A stretch of 64,000 nt of DNA from Streptomyces sp. PR69 (lineage in GTDB: Bacteria; Actinomycetota; Actinomycetes; Streptomycetales; Streptomycetaceae). The first letter of the stretch is position 1. Every line of letters begins with the position of its first letter. Made by a program: the position numbers and the translations under genes. The stretch lies in contig NZ_JAOWCB010000025.1 in NCBI RefSeq assembly GCF_026420845.1, forward strand, positions 21,675 to 85,674, in the 5' to 3' direction. The notes under the pieces are model-generated. The model did no database searches and was not told where the DNA came from. It saw only the letters and a list, made by a program, of their open reading frames with translations. This document shows positions 51,365-58,780 of this stretch, piece by piece.

Positions 51365-51683
51365 GGGGGTCTCCTCATGCGTGCGGGCGGGCGTACGGGC
51401 GGGCGTACGGGGCGCGGGCAGGCGGGCGTGAGCGTGTGCAGGCAACCGGATGCCGCCACCCCCATGCCTACACCGCCCCGCCCCCTCCCGCATGGCAGGC
51501 TGCCCCACATGACGGATTCCCCCACATGGTCCACAGTCGCCCGTCTTCACGCCTGACTCGACACAAAGAGCCCCCGCGCGCCGGAGCACGAAGCAAGATC
51601 TTCACCGCTCACCTGGCACGCGTCGCGGACGGCCCACTGGGGCAGCGAGCGGCACTGGTTTCCGGTTCGCGCACCGGGACCGC
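51365..51683. other. Spacer with no recognised gene
   Basis: These 319 bases lie between the NTF2-like start and the end of the 435-residue protein gene. They hold a short GGGCGTACGG repeat near 51390-51415 and no frame with a ribosome site and codon bias. I see no clear terminator or RNA. Confidence 0.5.
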
Positions 51684-52991
51684 CTACGCGCCGCCGCCCT
51701 CTGACGACGCCTCACCCGGGCAGCAGCGGTGCTCCTGGTCCTTGTCCATCAGCTCGATCCTGCGCGCCAGCAGCTTGTTCTCCAGCGCCAGCCGCTCAAG
51801 CTCCAGCTCCATCTGCTTCTTCAGCTCCGGCTCACACGCCTCACACTCGTCCAGGCAGGTGCGCACCCGCACCCCCGGGGTGGGCAGCACCAGCTCCCGC
51901 TCCCATCCGTAGCGCTCCTGAGCCTTGGCGGAGACCGCGCCGTCACGGTTCAGCAGCCCCTGCTCCGTGAGCTGGCGGCGCACCACCTCGATCGCCTGCC
52001 TCTTCAGCGGCGGCTCCGCGTGCACCGGGGCGGCCGCGAGGAAGGCCGGCGCCGAGGCGGCCGGGGTCTCCGCGGTACGCGCCACGGCAGCCTGCCGCGC
52101 GGCCGCCTCGGTCCTGACCAGCTCGGGACTGGTGGCCACCACCTGCTGCGGCACCACCTGCACCCCGGTGAGGGGGCGCGGCCTGGCCGGCGTCACGCCC
52201 GTGGGCGCGGCCGGGTCGTTCACCCGCAGGTCGATCGCCGCGAGGGAGAACTTCACGGTCTGGCACTTGACGATCTGGTGGAAGAAGAACGTCAGGGCCC
52301 GGCAGCGGTTGGGGTTGGAGAACACCCGCGAGGACGCCTCGAAGTGGTCCTCCGACTCCCCTTCCCGATGGGCACGCGAGGACACCGCGCCGACGGACAC
52401 GGAACTGGCGGCCCGGACGCCAGCCTGGACATGGTGATGAGACGACTCGGCGTGCCGGGAGAAGTTCCGCACGGACTCCGCGACGCTGGAGGCGTCAAAA
52501 CTGGAGCCCTTCACCGATCCGCCGATCTCGAAGACCCCCAGATCCAGCCCCGCGCCACCACCGCCGGAGACGGCGGATTCGCTGTAGGTGGACTCACGGC
52601 GGGTGGAGTCGACCACCGACACATCGGACACGGCATGGGCCATGCCCGCCGTATAGAAGGACTCCTCGGAGGAGGAGCGGTGGTGGTGGGCGAGAGAGGA
52701 CGACGAGTCGAAGGAGAACGAGGAGTGCCGGTCACGAGTGGCGAGCCGGACCTTCTCCCCCGGCAGCAGCGTGGTCGTATAGACCAAGGGCCCCAGCGCC
52801 AGCGGCCCGTGACAGCGCTGCAGCACAAAACGCAGCGTCACCTCGACCGGCACACTGCGGTCGTTGACCTGCGCTGGGTACGGCAGCCGGTAAGCGATGT
52901 GCAGGGTGTCGCAGGGCTCGCACGGTTCAAGCTGAGGACAGCAGTCAACGGCGGCAGGGGCGTCGGGTGCGTCATTGGCGGTCTCGGCCAT
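51684..52991 (-). CDS. Unrecognised 435-residue Ser/His-rich protein with Cys-flanked coiled coil
   Basis: I do not recognise this family. The protein starts MAETANDAPDAPAAVDCCPQ, with a Cys cluster (CCPQLEPCEPC), then a predicted beta-rich part containing VEVTLRFVLQRCHGPLALGP and LVYTTTLLPGEKVRL. Residues about 85-215 are extremely Ser/His-rich (SFSFDSSSSLAHHH ... ESSHHHVQAGVRAASS) with HREGESEDHFEASSRVFSNPNRCRALTFFFHQIVKCQTVKFSL after it. The C-terminus is a coiled coil (EPELKKQMELELERLALENK ... RRIELMDKD) between Cys pairs (CLDECEACE and HRCCPGE). No TM or signal is seen. It has a GAGGAG site before the ATG and stands alone. Codon bias is strong, so it is a real gene. A structural or surface-assembly role would fit, but that is a guess. 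Confidence 0.8.
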   Translation of the reverse strand: MAETANDAPDAPAAVDCCPQLEPCEPCDTLHIAYRLPYPAQVNDRSVPVEVTLRFVLQRCHGPLALGPLVYTTTLLPGEKVRLATRDRHSSFSFDSSSSLAHHHRSSSEESFYTAGMAHAVSDVSVVDSTRRESTYSESAVSGGGGAGLDLGVFEIGGSVKGSSFDASSVAESVRNFSRHAESSHHHVQAGVRAASSVSVGAVSSRAHREGESEDHFEASSRVFSNPNRCRALTFFFHQIVKCQTVKFSLAAIDLRVNDPAAPTGVTPARPRPLTGVQVVPQQVVATSPELVRTEAAARQAAVARTAETPAASAPAFLAAAPVHAEPPLKRQAIEVVRRQLTEQGLLNRDGAVSAKAQERYGWERELVLPTPGVRVRTCLDECEACEPELKKQMELELERLALENKLLARRIELMDKDQEHRCCPGEASSEGGGA

Positions 52992-53347
52992 GCCTGGCTC
53001 CTCACCCGGTGTAAAGATGCGCGGTTCGCCCTCTTATCGTCCCGGCTGCCCTGCATGAACGCCATGACGCCCCGGCAGGTTCGCAGATTTCCAGGACGCC
53101 CTGCCTGCGGTCGAAGGCAGCAGGCGTGCATGCGCCCTCCGGGTGCAGCCGGGCTGCTCGGCCCGGTGGCGACCAGCGCTGGAGGGCTACGGTGCCGGGC
53201 TGGACCACTGCCGCGAGGAGAGCGGAGGTGGTCGCCCTCGCAGGCCGGGCCGCCCTGCCGGCAAGTGGGCGGTCGAATCAGGGCTCGAATGGAGCAAGGC
53301 CACCGGGCCACTCCTGGTTACACTCACCCCGACTGTGTGACGGAGGT
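52992..53347. other. Spacer with no recognised gene
   Basis: These 356 bases separate the 435-residue protein from the DUF397 gene. An open frame on the + strand (RWRATVPGWTTAARRAEVV and similar) has no ribosome site and matches nothing I know. It could be decayed sequence at the edge of an accessory block. Confidence 0.5.
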
Positions 53348-53521
53348 CTACGACTGCTGGGCGAATTCCACGAACTCAGCCCAAGACGACGGTGGAAATA
53401 CCAGGGTTCCGCCGTCACGGTCCTTGGTGTCTCGGACCATGACCTTCTTCGGATCGTTGTCGGCCACTTCGACACAGTTTTCCGTGCCCGTGTAGGAGCT
53501 GGTGCGCCAGTTCGGAGTCAC
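53348..53521 (-). CDS. DUF397 small protein
   Basis: A 57-residue protein from GTG 53521. TPNWRTSSYTGTENCVEVAD then VMVRDTKDRDGGTLVFPPSSW is the DUF397 signature (WRKSSYSG ... NCVEVA ... VRDSKDP ... L-F-P-x-x-W). Such proteins are partners of XRE-type regulators; the S. coelicolor pair Scr1/Scr2 strongly affects antibiotic production. Here it lies directly downstream of an XRE gene on the same strand, 15 bases away, giving the typical pair. It shares AT-richer composition with the cluster. Confidence 0.9.
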   Translation of the reverse strand: MTPNWRTSSYTGTENCVEVADNDPKKVMVRDTKDRDGGTLVFPPSSWAEFVEFAQQS

Positions 53522-53536
53522 AGGATTTTTTCCCTT

Positions 53537-54391
53537 CTAGTCGCGCGGCATGCGCTCGAAATGCTGCATCGCAGTGAAAATGAGATCTCGTGCGGAGTTT
53601 CCGTACACAGCCGACTGCTTCAGCGAGGCGAAAGCCTTGGTGTACAGCTCGATCTCCCGAGGCTGCGTAACAGAGAACTCCGCCGAGTAGGTCTCAACCA
53701 GGACAAGCCTGTCGTCGAACATGGAGAATGAGTTCCCCGGCCATACACTGAGGGGGGAAGATCGGGGGATCAGCCCCAAACTCAGGCGCGGAAGGCGCAT
53801 TGCGGACAGCAGTCGATCGAGCTGTCCGATCATGACCTCCGGGCCTCCAAAGTTGGTGTAGAGGGCCTGTTCGCCGAGTAGCACATTGAAAATCCGGCCG
53901 CCTCGGTACAGGTATTGCTGTCGTTCAAGCCGCTTCGCCACTGCGGCTTCCGTGTCATTAGGTATCTCATAGAAGGCGACAACTTGCTCGAAAGTCTTAG
54001 CGGCATATTCCGGCGTTTGAAGCGTCCCCCACACTAGCGTGGGATGCCAGATGCGGAAAACCTTGGTTTTCGCATAGACCGGCAGAGCCTTGCTCTGCCT
54101 TTTTTCCGCGCCCGTCTGGAGCTGTCGACGCCATTCAAGCCATAGCTCGTCGATGTGGCGCACCGTCGCCACGAGGTCATCGACGTGTTGCTCCTGGCCC
54201 GTCGCCGCGCACCAGGTCCTAATGTCCTCCTCACTGGCGTTCTGCTTTCCGTTTTCAAGCCGTGAGACCTTCGACTCCTGCCAGCCGAGTGCACGGGCGA
54301 GTGCCCGGCCGCTCACAAATCCCGCATCCTTGCGGAATCCGCGGAGCCGGGCACCCAGCGCCTCACGTGCTTCTTGTGCCTGTGTGCTCAC
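53537..54391 (-). CDS. XRE regulator with DUF5753 (Scr1-family)
   Basis: A 284-residue protein. The N-terminal helix-turn-helix is ALGARLRGFRKDAGFVSGRALARALGWQESKVSRLENGKQNASEEDIRTW. The C-terminal DUF5753 has VFRIWHPTLVWGTLQTPEYAA, RQQYLYRGGRIFNVLLGEQALYTNFGGPEVM, and PRLSLGLIPRSS, as in Scr1-family proteins that act with DUF397 partners. The start at GTG 54391 overlaps nothing and lies eight bases after the DUF6879 stop; an upstream ATG at 54448 would overlap that gene. GC is lower than the flanks, consistent with accessory DNA. Confidence 0.9.
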   Translation of the reverse strand: MSTQAQEAREALGARLRGFRKDAGFVSGRALARALGWQESKVSRLENGKQNASEEDIRTWCAATGQEQHVDDLVATVRHIDELWLEWRRQLQTGAEKRQSKALPVYAKTKVFRIWHPTLVWGTLQTPEYAAKTFEQVVAFYEIPNDTEAAVAKRLERQQYLYRGGRIFNVLLGEQALYTNFGGPEVMIGQLDRLLSAMRLPRLSLGLIPRSSPLSVWPGNSFSMFDDRLVLVETYSAEFSVTQPREIELYTKAFASLKQSAVYGNSARDLIFTAMQHFERMPRD

Positions 54392-54398
54392 TGATGAG

Positions 54399-54923
54399 TC
54401 AGGGCTTGTACTCGACGTGCGGGATGGCGACAGCCCAGAGCAGGTCACGCAAGCGGATGCACTCGGTCACGATGTCGGGGTCTTCGATGATCTCGGACCC
54501 GAGCACCCGCCCCTCAGCGTCGAAGTGGCCCACTGCGAGAAGTCGATCGTCGTACAGCCACCAGTCGTTCCCGTTCACGGGGAAGGTGACGCCTTCAGGC
54601 AGCCGGTGCCGCGGCAGCCAGCGAATGTCCTCACCGACCTCCAGGTTGAGGCGGGTGAGCGAGTGCTCCCAGGTGACGTACTGGCTGTGCGGCTCGGTGA
54701 CCACGCGGACGCGACGTACCGTCTTGCCTTCGCTCGTGACGCGCTTCATCAGCGCCTTCCAGTCGTCGAGCCAGGCGTAGTCGTCGGGCTCGCCCCTCTT
54801 CCATCGGGCGTACGGCGTGTCCTCGATGGGAGAGCCGTAGTCGTCCCTCAACTCCAGGTGAAAGGCATCCCGCTCGAACCTGTTGAACAGCTTGTCGCGC
54901 TCAGCGCTGGTGATCAGGTCCAC
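54399..54923 (-). CDS. DUF6879-family protein
   Basis: A 174-residue soluble protein. ERDAFHLELRDDYGSPIEDTPYARWKRGEPDDYAWLDDW and RRVRVVTEPHSQYVTWEHSLTRLNLEVGEDIRWLPRHRL are typical of DUF6879, a family found almost only beside XRE/DUF397 genes in actinobacteria. DWWLYDDRLLAVGHFDAEGRV follows. The function is not known; it resembles a small nucleic-acid or nucleotide-binding fold only loosely. It is preceded by the 133-residue gene with a 23-base overlap and followed by the XRE gene, so all four form one operon. Confidence 0.85.
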   Translation of the reverse strand: MDLITSAERDKLFNRFERDAFHLELRDDYGSPIEDTPYARWKRGEPDDYAWLDDWKALMKRVTSEGKTVRRVRVVTEPHSQYVTWEHSLTRLNLEVGEDIRWLPRHRLPEGVTFPVNGNDWWLYDDRLLAVGHFDAEGRVLGSEIIEDPDIVTECIRLRDLLWAVAIPHVEYKP

Positions 54924-55302
54924 TCGTCTCCTCCAGCAGGGCCGCGATCGAGGACTTGGGGACCTCGATGCAGGTCTCGTAATCGGGCATACGCATCTGG
55001 CTCAGGGCTTCAGCATCGCGCATCTCCGGGCCCTGAAGGACACACGTTCCCTGGTCGGTGAGGATCATGATCGGGTCCGTGAACCGCTTGATCTCGCCGT
55101 TCTCGTGGCCGTCCTTGGCCAGGTGCTCGAACAACTCGGTCGGCACCTCGATGACGCTCTGTCCCGCCGGCACGTCGAGCTGCATGAGCAAGTCGTTCGC
55201 GTACACCTTCCAGCCTTGGATCACGTAGGTGTCCTGGTCACTCGCGTACAGGGTGGGACTGTCTCTGGGGGTGGAGTTCTTACCAAGGAACCGTAGCTTC
55301 AT
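54901..55302 (-). CDS. Unrecognised 133-residue protein in the XRE/DUF397 operon
   Basis: A 133-residue acidic protein, MKLRFLGKNSTPRDSPTLYAS, with DTYVIQGWKVYANDLLMQLDVPAGQSVIEVP and PIMILTDQGTCVLQGPEMRDAEAL. The two halves each have a beta-rich 'V-L-Q-G' style pattern. Similar small proteins are common in such operons but have no known role. It starts the leftward operon, divergent from the 118-residue gene, and overlaps DUF6879 by 23 bases. An inverted repeat in the shared upstream region is a candidate operator. Confidence 0.78.
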   Translation of the reverse strand: MKLRFLGKNSTPRDSPTLYASDQDTYVIQGWKVYANDLLMQLDVPAGQSVIEVPTELFEHLAKDGHENGEIKRFTDPIMILTDQGTCVLQGPEMRDAEALSQMRMPDYETCIEVPKSSIAALLEETSGPDHQR

Positions 55303-55334
55303 GGCCTCTCTCCCGTCCGCTGCCTTGCGCCGGT

Positions 55335-55402
55335 TTGCGCGACAAGACGATGGTCGCCAGGCAGTTCGACGCCGTCAATCGACTTGCTGCAAACTCGCGC
55401 AA
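55335..55402. promoter_or_regulatory. TTGCGCGA / TCGCGCAA inverted repeat, candidate operator
   Basis: The 8-base arms lie at 55335-55342 and 55395-55402 in the divergent region between the leftward XRE operon and the rightward 118-residue gene. A further TTGCGC stands at 55325. The XRE protein could bind here, but that is inference. Confidence 0.4.
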
Positions 55403-55500
55403 TCTGCTTGGGACTTGGGAATCGACCGCTCTACGTTCGTCAACAAGCCCAAGCAGCCAAGAAGCCCACGGCAGCGTGCGGTACCGAGGGGAGACGCGTG

Positions 55501-55857
55501 GTGACCACCGTGACACGGATGCAGGATGCCCGGCCCGTCGATGTGGAACTGATCGGCGACAGCACCGATGCCGCCCTTCTCATAGAGCTGGGTACCACGA
55601 CCCGCAGCCAGATCAACGTGAAGACGCCGATCCTGACGGGACACCTGCAACTGCTCCTGAGCGAGGATTTGGGCGCGGACGAGGACGAGACGGTCAGAGA
55701 GCTGTTCCGCCAGGCTTACGCGCTCCTCGACCTGAGCCGCCGCCCCTCGCAGGACGCGCCGACCTTCGTCGCCTACTTCTACATGCGCGAGGTGGCCGCC
55801 CTGACGCGCCGCTTCCTGTGGGTCTACAGCCAGAGGAACGGGCTCAGTGCGCCATGA
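55501..55857 (+). CDS. Unrecognised 118-residue protein
   Basis: A 118-residue soluble protein from GTG 55501, which has GGGGAG seven bases upstream (GTG 55498 is too close). VDVELIGDSTDAALLIELGTTTRSQINVKTPILTGHLQLLLSED is followed by a helical DETVRELFRQAYALLDLSRR and FVAYFYMREVAALTRRFLWVY. I know no function. Its stop overlaps the next start by ATGA, giving coupling with the two-TM protein. Confidence 0.75.
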   Translation: MTTVTRMQDARPVDVELIGDSTDAALLIELGTTTRSQINVKTPILTGHLQLLLSEDLGADEDETVRELFRQAYALLDLSRRPSQDAPTFVAYFYMREVAALTRRFLWVYSQRNGLSAP

Positions 55858-56047
55858 GCCCCAAGGCACAACAGATCGCGTACGTCGCGGTGCTGCTCGC
55901 GTTGGTGGCCGCCCTGGCGCTCGGCGTCTTCGCCGCCCCGGAGGCCGACACGCGCGTCCGCTCGGCTGGCGTCAGTGGGTCTTCCAGGCCCTCGTGATCC
56001 TCACCTCCGTCTCGATCATGGCCGCTTACTGGCGGCTGACCACATGA
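55854..56047 (+). pseudogene. Small two-TM membrane protein, one -1 frame break
   Basis: The first frame gives MSPKAQQIAYVAVLLALVAA then one TM, and stops at 55997 after a frame-lost tail. The next frame carries PLGWRQWVFQALVILTSVSI plus MAAYWRLTT, a second TM ending at 56047. Adding one C in the CCCC at 55936-55939 joins them into a 64-residue two-TM protein with GVFAAPGGRHARPLGW at the junction. It overlaps the 118-residue gene by ATGA. Function is unknown. Confidence 0.65.
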
Positions 56048-56227
56048 TCTTCCGCCTCCGAGGTCACTTCGACCCGCTCCCCCATGCGGCTTTCCCTCGT
56101 GGGGCGGAACTCAACGCCCACCCCGGCTCCGAGACAAGGACAGGTCGGGCCGAGGTGGGTCGCAAGTGCACGACGGCGCGGGGACCGAATCTCCGCACAG
56201 CAGATGCACTGAGGAGGACTACCCCTC

Positions 56228-56461
56228 ATGGACCTCTACAACCTGCCCGTCGCGGGCGCTCAGTTCGAGAACTACTGCGGCGGCAACCTCCAGGGCGAGC
56301 ACGAGTCCTGCGTCGACGTGGCCGCGATCCCCGGCGCGGAGTCGGCCTTCGTCGTCCGGGACACCAAGCCGGAGGGCGCCGGCCTGGAGCTGCGGTTCAC
56401 CGCGGAGGAGCTGGACGACTTCACGCGCGGCTGGGCCCGGAAGCGTTCCCTCACCTTCTAG
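56228..56461 (+). CDS. DUF397 protein (second copy)
   Basis: A 77-residue protein, MDLYNLPVAGAQFENYCGGN, with the DUF397 core ESCVDVAAIPGAESAFVVRDTKPEGAGLELRFTAEELDDF. This longer form has a distinct N-terminus from the 57-residue DUF397 at 53348. GAGGAGGAC precedes its ATG by 11 bases. Its own XRE partner is not adjacent, so it may work with the XRE protein at 53537 or one elsewhere. Confidence 0.88.
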   Translation: MDLYNLPVAGAQFENYCGGNLQGEHESCVDVAAIPGAESAFVVRDTKPEGAGLELRFTAEELDDFTRGWARKRSLTF

Positions 56462-56545
56462 CCCGGCTGCCCCTCGGTCAGGCGGACACTTCAGCGGGTC
56501 GTCCTCGGCATCGCCGAGGGCGGCCCGCCCCCCGGAAAGGCGAAA

Positions 56546-57052
56546 ATGAGCTGGTCAGGACACTGGCATGGGTACGGCCCGTGGGTCGGCCCATCGAAGG
56601 TGTACGGGCGGGAGGGGCGGCGGCGGCCACCACATCCCAATGGCGCCCCCATGGTGCTGGACCCCGAGAGCAAGACGCAGGTGGATACCCTCAACCGGTA
56701 CCGCGAGGCTGCCTCCGAGTTCCAGTCGGGCAACGTGCCACCGACGATGACCGGCTACTGGCTCATGAAGAAGCACCTGGTCTCCGCTGACCGCACCTGG
56801 ACTGATGTTGGTGTCGCCCTTGCCTGGCTGACCAAGCACTACGAGGCGAATCCTCCGTTCCAGCGCGCTGACGGGCTCCAGGCGTACTGCGGTCTCGACT
56901 GGAAACTGGAGTACGCCGAGGACGTACTCCCCCGTGGGGTCGATGTGAGCTGGGTGTACTACATGCCCTCCGAGAACTTGATCTCGTACTCGGTGGTCTG
57001 CTGCCCGAACCGGTTCCACCCTGAGATTCCCTGCCCGCTCCCGCCGCCATAA
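56546..57052 (+). CDS. Unrecognised 168-residue protein upstream of a JmjC oxygenase
   Basis: A protein of 168 residues starting MSWSGHWHGYGPWVGPSKVYG, rich in Trp, Gly and His at the N-terminus. The middle is helical (SKTQVDTLNRYREAASEF ... TWTDVGVALAWLTKHYEANPP) and YAEDVLPRGVDVSWVYYMPSENLISYSVVCCPNRFHPEIPCPLPPP ends it with three Cys and Pro. GAAAGG lies before the ATG. It lies 12 bases before the JmjC-type gene, so the two are surely cotranscribed. No family is recognised. It could be a substrate or partner of the oxygenase; this is inference. Confidence 0.75.
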   Translation: MSWSGHWHGYGPWVGPSKVYGREGRRRPPHPNGAPMVLDPESKTQVDTLNRYREAASEFQSGNVPPTMTGYWLMKKHLVSADRTWTDVGVALAWLTKHYEANPPFQRADGLQAYCGLDWKLEYAEDVLPRGVDVSWVYYMPSENLISYSVVCCPNRFHPEIPCPLPPP

Positions 57053-57064
57053 GGAGTCGATGCC

Positions 57065-57967
57065 ATGTCGCTGAGCCTCTTACTGCCCGAGGATGGTGTG
57101 ATCGAACTGCTCAACACGTGGCCTGACGAGCCGCGTGTATTCGAGCGTGGCAAGACAGCTCTCGACGAGACGGTCACCGAGGGCTTCCTCACGGGCTGCA
57201 CCTTCACGGGGTGCGTGCCGGCGAACGAGATCGCGGTTGTGCGTGCCCCGGCCCCGTCTCTGAACCAGAACGCCTATATGACCCATGGCCGCACCGACGC
57301 GGCCAAGCTCCGCAAGCTGTACGACAGCGGGTACACGATCCGGCTCGGCAACCTGCAACGAGTCAGCCCGTTCATGACGAAGGTCTCGCGCGGTATTCAG
57401 GAAGAGACGGGCTTCTCCAACTACATCCACGCCTTCCTGACCCCGCCGGGCAACCAGGGGCTACGCCATCACTGGGATCAGCAGATGGCCGTGATCGTCC
57501 AGGTCGCCGGCACCAAGCGGTGGCAGCTCTGGAGCCCGCCCGTCGAGTCCCCCATGAGGGAGTACAACGAGTCGTGGCGCGTCTGGCGCGACCACTACAT
57601 CCCTGAGTGGGAAGCCGCGGGCCCGGACCTGGAACTCGACCTGCGGGCCGGTCAGTCGCTTCTTCTACCAAGGGGCTGGGTCCACAACCCTCACGTGACC
57701 GACGAGGGCGAGCACAGTGTCCACCTGACGTTCGCCATCCGGGAGCGCACGCCCCTGTGGCTGGTCGAGAAGCTCGTAGCGGAGGCGATCGGGGACCCGG
57801 AGTTCCGTCGCATCATCCTGCCTGGCGACATCACCGGACCGGCACTCCCCGACCGAATACGCGAGGCCCGCAAGGCGCTTCGGGCGCACCTGGACGGTCT
57901 CGACATGAACGACCTCGCCTCGGCCGTACGCCAGGCCGCCGTGACTGAGCTGGATTACACCACCTGA
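57065..57967 (+). CDS. JmjC/cupin-type Fe(II)/2-oxoglutarate oxygenase
   Basis: A 300-residue protein with the JmjC (cupin_4) core of ribosomal-oxygenase-like hydroxylases. FTGCVPANEIAVVRAP and AAKLRKLYDSGYTIRLGNLQRV lead into SNYIHAFLTPPGNQGLRHHWDQQMAVIVQVAGTKRWQLW, where HWD gives the HxD metal pair, and GQSLLLPRGWVHNPHVTDEGEHSVHLTFAI supplies the distal His. The C-terminal helical part (LVEKLVAEAIGDPEF ... ALRAHLDGLDMNDLASAVR) resembles the dimerisation and winged regions. It probably hydroxylates a protein or peptide; the target is unknown. It follows the 168-residue gene by 12 bases. Confidence 0.87.
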   Translation: MSLSLLLPEDGVIELLNTWPDEPRVFERGKTALDETVTEGFLTGCTFTGCVPANEIAVVRAPAPSLNQNAYMTHGRTDAAKLRKLYDSGYTIRLGNLQRVSPFMTKVSRGIQEETGFSNYIHAFLTPPGNQGLRHHWDQQMAVIVQVAGTKRWQLWSPPVESPMREYNESWRVWRDHYIPEWEAAGPDLELDLRAGQSLLLPRGWVHNPHVTDEGEHSVHLTFAIRERTPLWLVEKLVAEAIGDPEFRRIILPGDITGPALPDRIREARKALRAHLDGLDMNDLASAVRQAAVTELDYTT

Positions 57968-58131
57968 CGCCAGTCCCTGGCCCCGGCCGGGTCGCATCCG
58001 CCGTTGCGGACGGGCCGGGCCTTCAAGCTGTGCGTCGCCACCGCCACAGGATCGCCACACAGCACCGAGAAACACCCGGAAATGGTCACAAAGAGTGAGC
58101 AGCGTTCACTCGACTGCGGGGGTATAGAAGT

Positions 58132-58166
58132 GGCCCCTGACCAGGTAAAACACCTGATCAGGGGCC
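58132..58166 (-). terminator. Stem-loop downstream of rnpB
   Basis: Arms GGCCCCTGACCAGGT and ACCTGATCAGGGGCC pair at 14 of 15 positions around an AAAAC loop. It lies about 18 bases from the rnpB 3' end on the minus strand and also terminates the JmjC operon from the other side. Confidence 0.75.
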
Positions 58167-58183
58167 TGCCCCCGAAGGGGCGG

Positions 58184-58592
58184 CAGACGAGTCGGCCTAT
58201 ACGCCGGGTTCTGTCACCCGGTCGCCTCGCGGCGGCCGGGGAGACGGCCATCCATCTAGGACCGGCGTTGCCGCCGGTCTCGTGCGGTCTACCCGCGGAC
58301 TCGGGCGGGCAGCCCTCGGTCGTCCGCGCAGAGCGCGTTTCACGGCGCTCCTTTTGACCTTGCTCCGGGTGGGGTTTACCGAGCCGCCTGAGTCACCTCA
58401 GGCGCTGGTGGTCTCTTACACCACCGTTTCACCCTTACCTGGGGCGCGAGGCCCCCGGCGGTCTGTTTTCTGTGGCACTGTCCCGCGGGTCACCCCGGGT
58501 GGCCGTTAGCCACCACCCTGCCCTGTGGAGCCCGGACGTTCCTCGGGGAGATCCGGAGAGGATCTCCACGCGGCCGTCCGCCCGGCTCGTCT
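58184..58592 (-). ncRNA. rnpB: RNase P RNA, bacterial class A
   Basis: This is the catalytic RNA that trims tRNA 5' ends. On the minus strand it starts at CGAGCCGGGCGG, has the universal P4 region GAGGAACGTCCGGGCTCC, then CCACAGAAAACAGACCGCC, GGTAAGGGTGAAACGGTG, the late GTAGACCGCACGAG and AGATGGATGGCCGT, and ends ACAGAACCCGGCGTATAGGC then ACTCGTCTG, pairing with the 5' end (P1). A TAGCAT -10 box lies at 58605-58610. About 409 bases is normal for Streptomyces. Ends are estimated to a few bases. Confidence 0.95.
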
Positions 58593-58780
58593 GCCGTGAC
58601 TGACATGCTACCTGGCGTGCGGGGACGTACGGACGCGCGGTGCCTGACCCTGCCACGGCGTCATGGTTGCCCGGCTCGCCGGGCGGCGGGCGCAGCCCGG
58701 CTCGACGAGCTGGGGGAGGCGGGGCAGCGCGCGGACGGTGAGGTTTCACGCGGATGCCCCTGGTGCGGTCGTCGCGGCGC

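Noticed and set aside
53126..53731. 201-codon + strand frame over the spacer and the DUF397/XRE genes
   Set aside because: Most of it is antisense to the DUF397 and XRE genes; no ribosome site or domain. A transposase remnant was considered but nothing supports it.
56546..56650. RiPP precursor peptide for the JmjC oxygenase
   Set aside because: The product is 168 residues with folded character, and no RiPP enzymes, protease or leader-like motif is present.
57968..58183. tRNA gene as an integration site beside rnpB
   Set aside because: No cloverleaf or anticodon arm could be drawn; the only strong structure is the rnpB terminator.
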